This document shows positions 16,319 through 24,249 of a DNA stretch of 64,000 nt, one piece after another. Both the position numbers and the translations under genes were made by a program. The notes under the pieces were generated by a model. That model saw nothing but the letters and a program-made list of their open reading frames with translations. It did not search any database and was not told the origin of the DNA. Position 1 is the stretch's first letter; each line of letters starts with the position of its first letter. This DNA is from UBA4717 sp045577925. Its GTDB lineage: Bacteria > Bacillota > Clostridia > Oscillospirales > CAG-272. The DNA lies in NCBI GenBank assembly GCA_045577925.1, contig JAZNJH010000025.1:40845-104844 (forward strand), read 5' to 3'.

Positions 16319-17819
16319 AAAACATCTTGTTTATTTCTGTGATAGTTTCTCTTGTAAGAATGTCGCCGCCTGCGTGGCCTATCTTACCGCTTGATACGTA
16401 AGCGCTGTAATGGCCCGCCTTTTCTGCCTTTTCTGTGGGAAGGTAGCCATCCTTGCCGCAGCAAAGCTGTACGATAAAGGTCTGCTTTGCATAGCTTCTT
16501 GCCTTTATTCTGTTTCCATAGTCAAGGAAAAGCTCGAATGGGTTTGTTGCTATCGCAATATCGCCAAGACGGATTATATGAGTTTCAACCGTATGTATTT
16601 CCTTGTTCTGCTGTTCACGGTATCTTGAAATAGTACCTGCGTATACGTGCATGCGTGCAGTATCTTCAAAGTTGAATACGTCCTTATGAGAATTCTGTGC
16701 AATATAGTATTCAAGCTCACGGACCGCGTTGTTGTAATCAGCCATCGTGACCTTTCTGAAAGGAAGGTCGAGATCTATGATCTTATGCTCAAATATCGCC
16801 TCGTCCTTATACTCGTTTATCTCTTCATATACGGATATAATTTCGTTTGCAATTCTCTTTCCCACTCTGTTGCAGCCCGAAATATCGTACATGGACGGGT
16901 CCGCTTTATGCTCTATAACGTTCGGGCGCTTTACGTTGGGGTCGTCAATCGGAGTTTCCGGCTCTACCCAGCGAATAAGGTCTCTCGGGCACTGGTCACC
17001 TGCCGCTCCGCAAAGGCTGAGAAGGTATACATCTTCACCGAGCTTTTCTCTCAGTATTGCCTTTGTTCTGCCCCAATAGTCACCTGAAATGAAGCTTCTC
17101 TGTTCAAGGATCTGGGCAGGACATGCAATATTTGCAACAACACCTGTAAGCTTTTTGTTCTTGTCAAAAGTATAAAGAAGCTCAATACCCGAGTCGTTAC
17201 CGCCCTCGAGTGCGACAAAGTTTGCGGTGTTGGTATCACCCCACATCTGTGCGCTTCCGTCGTCATAGCTGACACGGCGGCACATACCTACTGCTGCTCT
17301 GCCGAACTCGTTTGTATACAGTGCTTCAGTACGGTTTTTCCATGCATTATATGCCGCAAGAGCAATTTTATCCGTGATCAGCTCTCCGCCCTCTTCAGGG
17401 GTAAGAACGTCGTCGCTCGGCGTTACTGCCTCACCGTATTTCTTACCCTCGGGAAGAAATTCTTCGAGTATCGAAACAACACCCGCAAATGAGCGTGCGC
17501 TCGTTTCGTCCTTCTTCTTTGCCGTCATTTTTATAGACGTATGAGAATGCGTTGCGCCAACCATTATTTTTCTCGGGTCAACCTCGTCTGTTAAACGAGC
17601 AAATTTCTCTCTTGCAATTTCAAGGAGCTCTTCATCAAGTGCTTCTACATCGGCCGACATCAGTATCATCTGATCTCCATCCGCTTCAACTGCCATTGCA
17701 GTTACAGTTATATCAGACTCAACGTAGTCGGATATTCTTTCAAAAAACTGACCTTCAAGGCTAACCTTTTTTTCGGGCACAAGGCTTTCCTCAGCCCAAC
17801 CTATAAGTAACTTTCCCAT
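16317..17819 (-). CDS. Neutral/alkaline ceramidase-like N-terminal domain protein
   Basis: A 500-aa protein starting GKLLIGWAEESLVPE, with the zinc-site motif VGATHSHTS, GDYWGRT and LLSLCGAAGDQCPRDL, all typical of the neutral ceramidase N-terminal amidohydrolase domain. The C-terminal Ig-like domain of full ceramidases is absent and there is no signal peptide, so it is probably cytosolic and acts on some amide other than host ceramide. The start is ATG 17819 with GGAG upstream; longer frames begin before the predicted transcription start (TTGATT-17-TATAAT at 17863-17891). Substrate unknown. Confidence 0.75.
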   Translation of the reverse strand: MGKLLIGWAEESLVPEKKVSLEGQFFERISDYVESDITVTAMAVEADGDQMILMSADVEALDEELLEIAREKFARLTDEVDPRKIMVGATHSHTSIKMTAKKKDETSARSFAGVVSILEEFLPEGKKYGEAVTPSDDVLTPEEGGELITDKIALAAYNAWKNRTEALYTNEFGRAAVGMCRRVSYDDGSAQMWGDTNTANFVALEGGNDSGIELLYTFDKNKKLTGVVANIACPAQILEQRSFISGDYWGRTKAILREKLGEDVYLLSLCGAAGDQCPRDLIRWVEPETPIDDPNVKRPNVIEHKADPSMYDISGCNRVGKRIANEIISVYEEINEYKDEAIFEHKIIDLDLPFRKVTMADYNNAVRELEYYIAQNSHKDVFNFEDTARMHVYAGTISRYREQQNKEIHTVETHIIRLGDIAIATNPFELFLDYGNRIKARSYAKQTFIVQLCCGKDGYLPTEKAEKAGHYSAYVSSGKIGHAGGDILTRETITEINKMF

Positions 17820-17862
17820 TTTTATTTCTCCTGCAAAAACAAAATTACAAACATATACATTA

Positions 17863-17891
17863 ATTATAAATTCAATAACAAATAAAATCAA
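17863..17891 (-). promoter_or_regulatory. Promoter of the ceramidase-like gene
   Basis: Minus strand: TTGATT (17886-17891), 17-base spacer, TATAAT (17863-17868). Confidence 0.65.
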
Positions 17892-17916
17892 TAGTTTTCG
17901 AAAATTTCTTAAATAA

Positions 17917-17936
17917 AAACGCCGCGAAGCGTTTTC
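17917..17936 (-). terminator. Intrinsic terminator of the DUF1622 gene
   Basis: Minus strand: AAAACGC pairs with GCGTTTT around a TTCGCG loop, followed by TTATTT. It lies 10 bases after the stop. Confidence 0.7.
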
Positions 17937-17945
17937 CTTTTTTGT

Positions 17946-18311
17946 TTAATCTTGCGCATCTTCTTCATTGCTTTCCATTTTAATTTCCCAATGGATAAGC
18001 AATGCAAGCAGGGCACGGATTACAATAACAATAGCAAGGATAGCAAGCTCCTTGAGATCGCGCACTATGACCGTGTTGATAATTTCGGCTCCCAATTTGA
18101 ATTCAAGAGCAAATGCAAGCGTTCTGCCAAGGGTAATGACTATATTGGCAGGCTTTTTGTTTTTAGGCCGCAGTACTATTGATACAAGCGCTTTAAATGA
18201 GCCTATTATGATTATAAAAATACCGATGAGCTCAAGTGAATAAACAGCAAGCTCCGCAAACAAGTGCAGAAAATCCTTAAAACCAGCAATAAGATCAGCA
18301 AACGTCAGCAT
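17946..18311 (-). CDS. DUF1622 family membrane protein
   Basis: A 121-aa protein with three predicted transmembrane segments (about 20-42, 58-72, 85-106) and the LGRTLAFALEFKLGAEI signature of DUF1622 small membrane proteins, ending in an acidic cytoplasmic tail. Function unknown for the family. Two overlapping sigma-A promoters precede it. The Shine-Dalgarno is weak (GTGAG). It stands alone between the ceramidase-like gene and tRNA-Gln. Confidence 0.8.
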   Translation of the reverse strand: MLTFADLIAGFKDFLHLFAELAVYSLELIGIFIIIIGSFKALVSIVLRPKNKKPANIVITLGRTLAFALEFKLGAEIINTVIVRDLKELAILAIVIVIRALLALLIHWEIKMESNEEDAQD

Positions 18312-18350
18312 ATTTACAACATCTCACTTTCTTATGTAGATTCGTTTATT

Positions 18351-18391
18351 ATTGTATCATAAATTTTATTATTTTTCAACCTGTATGTCAA
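18351..18391 (-). promoter_or_regulatory. Two overlapping promoters of the DUF1622 gene
   Basis: Minus strand: TTGACA (18386-18391)-17-TAAAAT (18363-18368), and TTGAAA (18374-18379)-17-TACAAT (18351-18356). Confidence 0.6.
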
Positions 18392-18461
18392 AATACATTT
18401 TATGGCAGCAAAATTTGTTTTCTCCACCTTCGAGGTTTGCCCCCGAAATATCACCAGCCGC

Positions 18462-18493
18462 AAAAAAGGGACCGCTTTTGCGACCCCTTTTTT
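18462..18493 (-). terminator. Terminator of tRNA-Gln
   Basis: Minus strand: AAAAAAGGGGTCGC pairs with GCGGTCCCTTTTTT around AAAA, with two wobble pairs, ending in T6. It starts 1 base after the encoded CCA. Confidence 0.85.
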
Positions 18494-18494
18494 G

Positions 18495-18570
18495 TGGCTG
18501 GAGTAGTTGGATTCGAACCAACGAGATGCCAGAGTCAAAGTCTGGTGCCTTACCGCTTGGCTATACCCCA
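18495..18570 (-). tRNA. tRNA-Gln (anticodon TTG)
   Basis: A 76-nt cloverleaf with acceptor pair TGGGGTA/TACTCCA, D loop with AGCGGTAAGGC, anticodon loop CTTTGAC (TTG), T arm GTTGGTTCGAATCCAAC, discriminator G and encoded CCA. It stands alone and has its own terminator. Confidence 0.95.
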
Positions 18571-18702
18571 TAATTAAAACAGCGCTTTTTGCGCTGAGGC
18601 TATTTTACCATATTATTCCCCTCTTTGTCAATACAAATTCCCAAAATACAATATAAAAAAGCAAGACGAAAAAATAATACTCTCATCTTGCTTTCTATCA
18701 TT

Positions 18703-18936
18703 TTAGAATAGTTTATTGGGCGTGTCTATAATTCCGGCAATATAGTCAATGGAAACATTATAATATACAGCGAATTTTTTTGCCCATTCGAGCGGCAAGT
18801 CACTTTCTCCGCTTTCATATCTTCTGTATTGTGTAGGTTGCATAGAAAACTTTTCTGCTAATTCTTTTTGCGTTAAATCTTTATCTCCTCTTAAATCACG
18901 CAATCTGTTATAGTATTTACCACCATATTTTTTCAT
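18703..18936 (-). CDS. Small XRE-family repressor-like protein (77 aa)
   Basis: It consists of one Cro/C1 helix-turn-helix (LRDLRGDKDLTQKELAEKF, then the recognition helix MQPTQYRRYESG) and a short C-terminal segment. ATG 18936 is chosen because AAGAGG precedes it by 8 bases; GTG 18945 would overlap that site. It is transcribed divergently from another small XRE gene, with three palindromic sites in between. Such pairs often form autoregulated switches; here there is no toxin, phage or target gene in sight, so the regulon is unknown. A possible TATAAT lies at 18957-18962 on the minus strand. Confidence 0.8.
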   Translation of the reverse strand: MKKYGGKYYNRLRDLRGDKDLTQKELAEKFSMQPTQYRRYESGESDLPLEWAKKFAVYYNVSIDYIAGIIDTPNKLF

Positions 18937-18970
18937 ATAACTCACCTCTTAAAATAATTATACACAATCA

Positions 18971-19036
18971 CACAAAAAAGTGTTGACATTCGCACAAATT
19001 TGTGTTATTATATTGTTGCAGTAGCACAAATTTGTG
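18971..19036. promoter_or_regulatory. Divergent XRE control region: promoter with palindromic operators
   Basis: Plus-strand promoter TTGACA (18983-18988)-17-TATTAT (19006-19011). The perfect palindrome CACAAATTTGTG occupies its spacer (18993-19004) and recurs at 19025-19036, 32 bases (about three helical turns) downstream. A weaker copy, CACAAAAAAGTG, is at 18971-18982 (22 bases upstream), between the two divergent genes. These look like operators for one of the flanking XRE proteins. Confidence 0.7.
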
Positions 19037-19107
19037 TTTTTATGCCTTGTTTTTTCTTAATTTAATGCATAAATTTATAAAAATTAATTTTAAAGGATGA
19101 GTACAAA

Positions 19108-19356
19108 ATGAACTTCGATACTGAAATACATATCCTGTGTGAAAATATAAAAAGGCTAAGAATAATTTCACATTTATCCAAAAAAGAAATGGCAAACAAA
19201 CTAAAAATATCTGTCAAAGCTCTAACATTCATTGAAAACGGTATCTTGCCGGAGAGACTAAGCTGTGCTATTCTTTTTAACATCTATCGTAATTTTAGTA
19301 TACATCCTAAAGACATATTATCTAAAATAATAAGTCTGGATGGATATATCAAATAA
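19108..19356 (+). CDS. Small XRE-family protein (82 aa)
   Basis: A Cro/C1-like helix-turn-helix is visible (IKRLRIISHLSKKEMANKLKI, then KALTFIENG), followed by a short Ile/Lys-rich C-terminal region. The gene is markedly AT-rich compared with its neighbours, which may indicate transfer. AAAGGATGAG stands before the ATG. It is expressed from the strong divergent promoter at 18983-19011 and is likely controlled by the palindromes there. Function beyond DNA binding unknown. Confidence 0.75.
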   Translation: MNFDTEIHILCENIKRLRIISHLSKKEMANKLKISVKALTFIENGILPERLSCAILFNIYRNFSIHPKDILSKIISLDGYIK

Positions 19357-19476
19357 TATTAACTGCAACGCTTGTTGTAATAAATTTTAAAATGAGGTGA
19401 TTTTATATGAAGTAAAAATATAAAGTATAATAAATTAAAAAATGTTTCCCCTCGATTTGTTGCCACACAAGTACAA

Positions 19477-19505
19477 AGAAGCCACCCAAATAATGGGTGG
19501 CTTCT
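19477..19505. terminator. Convergent hairpin terminator
   Basis: Perfect 11-bp stem AGAAGCCACCC / GGGTGGCTTCT with a 7-base loop. T enrichment is weak on both strands; placed to end the FAD dehydrogenase transcript. Confidence 0.65.
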
Positions 19506-19531
19506 GCCGTTTATTGTGTAACAATTTTTTC

Positions 19532-20935
19532 TTATGCTCGTTCCTTTTCCATCAGCTTTCTGCCCATGAGAACGCCCATTGCGGATGCCATCATAAGCCC
19601 TCTCGTCCAACCTGACGAGTCGCCAAGACAATGGAGTCCTTCAACGCTCGTGTTTAAGTCAACGTCTGTTTTTACTCTGTTGCTGTAAAACTTGAGTTCA
19701 GGTGAATAAAGCAGTGTTTCTTCCGATGCAAAGCCCGGTACTACGTTGTCTACCGCCTGAATAAAGTTTATTATATTCATCATTGCACGGTATGGCATCG
19801 CCGCAGTTATATCTCCTGCAACAGCATCGGGGATCGTCGGCTTTACGTTCGAGTTTGCAAGCTCCTTCTGCCACGTGCGCTTACCGTCAAGTATATCTCC
19901 GTAGCGTTGTACGAGGATATGCCCCGTTCCGAGCATATTGGTAAGCTCGCCGACCTTTCGCGCGTATTCGATAGGCTGATCGAACGGCTCGCTGAAGTTA
20001 TGCGATACGAGTATTGCAAGGTTTGTGTTCGGGCTCTTGAGTTCCTTATACGAGTGGCCGTTTACAACGGCAAGTCCGTTATCGTAATTCTCCTGCGCAA
20101 CAAATCCGCCCGGATTCTGACAGAACGTTCTTACCTTATTTTTAAAGGGCTTGGGCCAGCCGATAAGCTTGGACTCGTAAAGCACCTCGTTTACCTTTTC
20201 CATTACCTCGTTGCGCACTTCTACACGCACACCGATGTCAACTGTACCCGGCTGATGTTCTACTCCGTGCTCGGTGCAGAGCTTTTCAAGCCATTCTGCT
20301 CCGCGTCTGCCCGTTGCAACGATAGTTGTGTCTGCATCTATGTCATATGTGTTATTCTTTTCAGTAACTCTTACACCGTAGCACTTACCGTCTTTGATAT
20401 TGAGCGTGTTGCACTCGCAACCGAACTTGATCTCAACGCCGTTATCTATAAGGTATCTTTCAAGCTTATAGTATATTTCCTGTGCCTTTTCCGTACCGAG
20501 ATGACGTATCGGGCAGTCTACGAGCTTAAGACCTGCCTGAATTGCACGCTTGCGTATTTCCTTTATCTCGTCATCGTTGCTGATACCCTCGATCTTCGAG
20601 TCGGCACCAAATTCAAGATAGATCTTATCGGTGTAGTCAATAAGTTCAACAACAACGTCCTCTCCAACAAGCTTGGGAAGATCTCCGCCAACCTCAGGAG
20701 AGAGCGAAAGCTTACCGTCCGAGAACGCGCCCGCGCCCGAAAAGCCCGTGGTTATATGGCAATAGGGCTTGCAGTTAACGCATCTCTGCGTTTCCTTTTT
20801 AGGGCAATGGCGCTTTTCTATCGGTGCGCCCTTTTCCACAATAATTATATTCTTTTTTGTACCCTGTCTTATCATTTCAATTGCCGTAAAAATACCGGCA
20901 GGACCCGCGCCGATTATAACAACGTCGGTTTTCAT
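19532..20935 (-). CDS. NAD(P)/FAD-dependent oxidoreductase (COG2509 type)
   Basis: A 467-aa flavoprotein with an N-terminal Rossmann motif VVIIGAGPAGIFTAIE, a Cys-rich insertion (CPKK-CVNC-PYCHITTGFSGAGAFSDGKLSLS), a second FAD contact TTIVATGRRG and a C-terminal CLGDSSGWTRGLMMAS motif. This is the conserved 'FAD-dependent dehydrogenase' family found near electron-transfer or biosynthetic genes; the reaction is not established. No transmembrane segment. Monocistronic, with GGAGG 10 bases before the start and a consensus promoter about 90 bases upstream. Confidence 0.85.
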   Translation of the reverse strand: MKTDVVIIGAGPAGIFTAIEMIRQGTKKNIIIVEKGAPIEKRHCPKKETQRCVNCKPYCHITTGFSGAGAFSDGKLSLSPEVGGDLPKLVGEDVVVELIDYTDKIYLEFGADSKIEGISNDDEIKEIRKRAIQAGLKLVDCPIRHLGTEKAQEIYYKLERYLIDNGVEIKFGCECNTLNIKDGKCYGVRVTEKNNTYDIDADTTIVATGRRGAEWLEKLCTEHGVEHQPGTVDIGVRVEVRNEVMEKVNEVLYESKLIGWPKPFKNKVRTFCQNPGGFVAQENYDNGLAVVNGHSYKELKSPNTNLAILVSHNFSEPFDQPIEYARKVGELTNMLGTGHILVQRYGDILDGKRTWQKELANSNVKPTIPDAVAGDITAAMPYRAMMNIINFIQAVDNVVPGFASEETLLYSPELKFYSNRVKTDVDLNTSVEGLHCLGDSSGWTRGLMMASAMGVLMGRKLMEKERA

Positions 20936-21023
20936 TTTTTATATCCTCCATAAATATACGTTAGGGTATACTCTGACACAAGAAAACCCTGACGCACGTA
21001 TCTGCGACAGGTTCCCTTTTATA

Positions 21024-21052
21024 ATTATAAACTCAACTATCCTGTTTGTCAA
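21024..21052 (-). promoter_or_regulatory. Consensus promoter of the FAD dehydrogenase gene
   Basis: Minus strand: TTGACA (21047-21052)-17-TATAAT (21024-21029), an exact sigma-A consensus. The roughly 80-base leader contains an imperfect hairpin (CTGTCGCA / TGCGTCAG, 20986-21010). Confidence 0.85.
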
Positions 21053-21114
21053 TAGCGCGCTATTTTACTTTCTCTGTTTTTACTACATTTATTGATAAAA
21101 ATGTGCGCTACCTA

Positions 21115-21143
21115 TTGACAAAGGGGGATGTATTTATTATAAT
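21115..21143 (+). promoter_or_regulatory. Consensus promoter of the polyamine transporter operon
   Basis: TTGACA (21115-21120), 17-base spacer, TATAAT (21138-21143): exact consensus hexamers at ideal spacing, giving a transcript that starts near 21150 and a leader of about 300 bases. Confidence 0.88.
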
Positions 21144-21149
21144 GTAATC

Positions 21150-21453
21150 GTTAGGGGTCAATACGGCTCCGATTTTATTATTTTAGCACGATTTTTGCAT
21201 CTGTGCCAACACTTCCAAAGAAAGCAAAGTTTCTTTGGAATATATCATCGTTTAAAATTAAATAGATGTACACTTACGGCAGTTCTTAACAAGAACCGTG
21301 ACGTATAAGTCTGTGAGATCGCATGCTGCAGTCCGCGCCTTTTTGCGGATTTGTAACAAACTCTTTGCGGGGGCTGTGATCAGCCGTAGGTGGGGTTCGC
21401 GCAGAGCTGTATACGGCTGTACGCGGCTCTAGCCGCAAAGGGGGATGCAAAAA
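21150..21453 (+). ncRNA. Long structured 5' leader of potABCD (putative cis-regulatory RNA)
   Basis: The leader contains a perfect 11-bp hairpin (TTCCAAAGAAA, 21213-21223 with 21230-21240), a nested stem around GTTCTT/AAGAAC (21281-21297), a TCCGC/GCGGA hairpin (21332-21349) and a long-range helix CTTTGCGG (21363-21370) with CCGCAAAG (21433-21440) that encloses a branched region (GGCT/AGCC and AGAGC/GCTCT stems). The right arm of that helix overlaps the Shine-Dalgarno AAAGGGGG (21437-21444). A second copy of TTTGCGG (21342-21348) could compete for the same arm. This is the layout of a translational riboswitch or protein-binding leader, but it matches no riboswitch class I can recall. Confidence 0.6.
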
Positions 21454-22602
21454 ATGGATAAGAATATCATTGATCTTAAGAACATCACTGTCGCATTTGA
21501 CGGTGAAACCGTACTTGATGATCTTTCTCTTTCTATACGTGACGGGGAATTTGTAACTTTACTCGGCTCGTCGGGATGCGGAAAGACCACAACTCTCAGA
21601 ATTATCGCCGGTTTCATCGAGCCTGATGCGGGCAGTGTTTTTTTTGACGGCTCACTCGTTAACGGTATTCCGCCGTATAAGAGACCTGTCAATACGATAT
21701 TCCAGAAATACGCGCTCTTTCCGAATCTAAACGTTTATGATAATATCGCTTTCGGACTCAGAGTGAGCAAAACGCCCGAAAAGGAGATACGTGAGAGAGT
21801 CAGCGAGATGCTCAGCCTTGTCGGTCTCAAGGGCTTTGAGAAAAAGAACATAGCATATCTTTCGGGCGGTCAGCAGCAACGTGTTGCAATAGCGCGCGCC
21901 GTTATAAACAGACCTAAGGTTCTGCTTCTGGACGAGCCGCTTGCGGCGCTTGACGCAAAGCTCAGAAAAGACATGCAAAACGAACTTAAAAAGATACAGA
22001 GAGAACTCGGTATCACCTTTATTTTCGTAACGCACGATCAGGAAGAGGCCCTCTCTATGTCTGACACCGTCGTTGTTATGAACGAGGGTAAGATACAGCA
22101 GGTGGGAACGCCTATCGACATATATAACGAGCCGCAGAATGCATTCGTTGCAGACTTTATCGGCGAATCGAACATAGTTGACGGCGTTATGCTTGAAGAC
22201 TTCAAGGTAAAGCTTGGCGGAAGAATATTTGAATGTTTAGACCGCGGCTTTGATAAAAACGAGCCTGTTGACGTTGTAATTCGTCCTGAGGACGTGGACA
22301 TAGTACCGCTTGAAAACGGCATGATCGCCGGAACTATCACGTCGGTTACGTTCAGAGGCGTGCATTTTGAATTTATTATAGACGTATGCGGCTTCAAGTG
22401 GATGATACAGACCACCGACTATCACGAGGTTGGCGAGAACGTTGGACTTTACATTGAGCCTGACGCAATTCATATAATGAAAAAATCCAAGTATTCGGGT
22501 ATGTTTGGCGACTACAGTTCGTTCAGCGACGAAATGGACAATATAAGCAACCCCGACTTTGAGGAGGGACAGTCTGCTGATAAGGAGGTAGACCCCTCTT
22601 GA
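21454..22602 (+). CDS. potA: Spermidine/putrescine ABC importer ATPase
   Basis: A 382-aa ATPase: Walker A GSSGCGKTT, Q-loop, signature LSGGQQQR, Walker B VLLLDEPLAALD, switch His in VTHDQEEALSMSD, and a C-terminal TOBE regulatory domain from about residue 270. It powers the PotBC channel. The start is ATG 21454 (MDKNIIDLKN), 9 bases from AAAGGGGG; the ATG at 21445 directly abuts that site and is unlikely. It is the first gene of potABCD, with a 4-base overlap into potB. Expression probably depends on the structured leader in front. Confidence 0.93.
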   Translation: MDKNIIDLKNITVAFDGETVLDDLSLSIRDGEFVTLLGSSGCGKTTTLRIIAGFIEPDAGSVFFDGSLVNGIPPYKRPVNTIFQKYALFPNLNVYDNIAFGLRVSKTPEKEIRERVSEMLSLVGLKGFEKKNIAYLSGGQQQRVAIARAVINRPKVLLLDEPLAALDAKLRKDMQNELKKIQRELGITFIFVTHDQEEALSMSDTVVVMNEGKIQQVGTPIDIYNEPQNAFVADFIGESNIVDGVMLEDFKVKLGGRIFECLDRGFDKNEPVDVVIRPEDVDIVPLENGMIAGTITSVTFRGVHFEFIIDVCGFKWMIQTTDYHEVGENVGLYIEPDAIHIMKKSKYSGMFGDYSSFSDEMDNISNPDFEEGQSADKEVDPS

Positions 22603-23414
22603 AAAGAAAAGGCACGACTGCGCTTTTAAACACTCCCTACGCCGTATGGTCAACTATATTTATAGTTGTACCGCTTTTCATAGTAATGTACTATGCATTT
22701 ACGGATAATAACGGAGCGTTTACGCTTGAAAACATAAAAAATCTGGGTAATTATACCGATATATTCACAATATCGATATTATACTCGCTTATCGCAACGC
22801 TTATCACGATAATCATAGCTTATCCGTTTGCGTATGCTATGACAAAAAAGAGTGTATCATCTCAGAAAATGCAGATGATGCTCATAATGCTTCCCATGTG
22901 GATGAATCTGCTTATACGTACGTATTCATGGCTCAACATTTTAGAGAGAAACGGACTTATCAATAATTTCCTCGGTCTTTTCGGGTTAGAGCCGCTTAAG
23001 ATGATAGGCACTCCGGGAGCGGTTATTCTCGGTATGGTATACAACTACCTGCCCTATATGATACTCCCGATATATACAGTGCTTTCAAAAATAGATCCCA
23101 CGCTTCTTGAAGCGGCTGAGGACCTTGGCTGCTCGTCTTTTCAGAAGATGATACGCCTTATAATACCTATGAGTATGCCGGGCGTTGTTTCGGGCATCGC
23201 TATGGTATTCGTCCCCTCTGTTTCCACCTTCTATATTTCGCAGAAGCTCGGCGACGGCAAGGTAATGCTTATCGGAGACGTTATTGAACGCCAGATACAG
23301 ATGAATCACTATGATGTTGGAGCGTCAATATCCCTCGTGCTTATGGTTATGATACTTATAAGCATGGCGATAATGAACCGCTTCTCAGATGCCGACGGAG
23401 GTGTTGTGGTATGA
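22599..23414 (+). CDS. potB: Spermidine/putrescine ABC importer permease
   Basis: A 271-aa permease with six predicted transmembrane segments and the EAA-type coupling loop EAAEDLGCSSFQKMIRLIIPMSMPG. The start is TTG 22599, overlapping the potA stop (TTGA) and preceded by AAGGAGG, typical of translational coupling. It pairs with PotC to form the polyamine channel. The frame ends with a 4-base ATGA overlap with potC. Confidence 0.92.
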   Translation: MKRKGTTALLNTPYAVWSTIFIVVPLFIVMYYAFTDNNGAFTLENIKNLGNYTDIFTISILYSLIATLITIIIAYPFAYAMTKKSVSSQKMQMMLIMLPMWMNLLIRTYSWLNILERNGLINNFLGLFGLEPLKMIGTPGAVILGMVYNYLPYMILPIYTVLSKIDPTLLEAAEDLGCSSFQKMIRLIIPMSMPGVVSGIAMVFVPSVSTFYISQKLGDGKVMLIGDVIERQIQMNHYDVGASISLVLMVMILISMAIMNRFSDADGGVVV

Positions 23415-24223
23415 AAAAGAAATCCTCCCCTCTGTATAACGTGATACTTGCGCTTGTATATATTTTTATGTACGCGCCCCTGCTCGTTATGGTATTTTTC
23501 TCATTCAACGAGTCAAAAAGCACGTCTGTATTCACGGGCTTTTCATTCAAATGGTATGTTGAGCTTTTTTCAAACAGCGATATTATGGAAGCGCTTCGCA
23601 ACACGCTTGTGCTTGCCGTGCTCTCCTCTCTTATCGCAACGGTTATCGGCACTATCGCCGCTTACGGTATATACCGCACGAGAAACAACTTTGTTTCAAG
23701 CTCGTTTATGACTGTAACGAACATACCGATGATGAACCCCGACATTGTAACGGGTGTTTCGCTTATGCCTTTGTTCGTATTCGTCGGCAGGCTTATCGGC
23801 GCAAATACCTCGCTTAACTTTTTTACCCTGCTTATAGCGCACATAACGTTTAACATACCGTACGTTATTCTCAACGTACTGCCAAAGCTTCGTCAGACCG
23901 ACGTACGTCTGTATGAAGCCGCGCTCGATCTTGGCTGCACTCCGAGGCAGGCATTTTTCAAGGTTATGATGCCGGCAATAAACCCCGGTATAGTTTCAGG
24001 ACTTCTGATGTCCTTTACATTGTCTCTTGACGATTTCGTTATAAGCTACTACACAAGCTCAGGCTTCCAGACGCTCCCGATCAAGATATTCTCAATGACA
24101 AAAAGAATCGTAAAGCCTGATATGTATGCGCTCTCAAGCATAATTTTCGTTACTATATTACTGCTTCTTATAACAATTAACATTCTTCAGATGAAAGGCG
24201 AGGCAAAGCCCGCAAAAAAGTAA
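23411..24223 (+). CDS. potC: Spermidine/putrescine ABC importer permease
   Basis: A 270-aa permease with six transmembrane segments and the coupling motif EAALDLGCTPRQAFFKVMMPAINPG, plus SLDDFVISYYTSG-like residues characteristic of PotC. It overlaps potB by ATGA and has GGAGGTG upstream. It forms the inner-membrane channel with PotB and is served by PotA and PotD. 26 bases separate it from potD. Confidence 0.92.
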   Translation: MKKKSSPLYNVILALVYIFMYAPLLVMVFFSFNESKSTSVFTGFSFKWYVELFSNSDIMEALRNTLVLAVLSSLIATVIGTIAAYGIYRTRNNFVSSSFMTVTNIPMMNPDIVTGVSLMPLFVFVGRLIGANTSLNFFTLLIAHITFNIPYVILNVLPKLRQTDVRLYEAALDLGCTPRQAFFKVMMPAINPGIVSGLLMSFTLSLDDFVISYYTSSGFQTLPIKIFSMTKRIVKPDMYALSSIIFVTILLLLITINILQMKGEAKPAKK

Positions 24224-24249
24224 TCGCAAAAACAGAAAGGAAATAATAA

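Noticed and set aside
20769..21095. Plus-strand frame across the FAD dehydrogenase start and promoter region
   Set aside because: Low-complexity, aromatic-rich translation without a ribosome site; it crosses the divergent regulatory region.
21445..21453. ATG at 21445 as potA start
   Set aside because: It directly abuts the Shine-Dalgarno AAAGGGGG; the ATG at 21454 has correct spacing.
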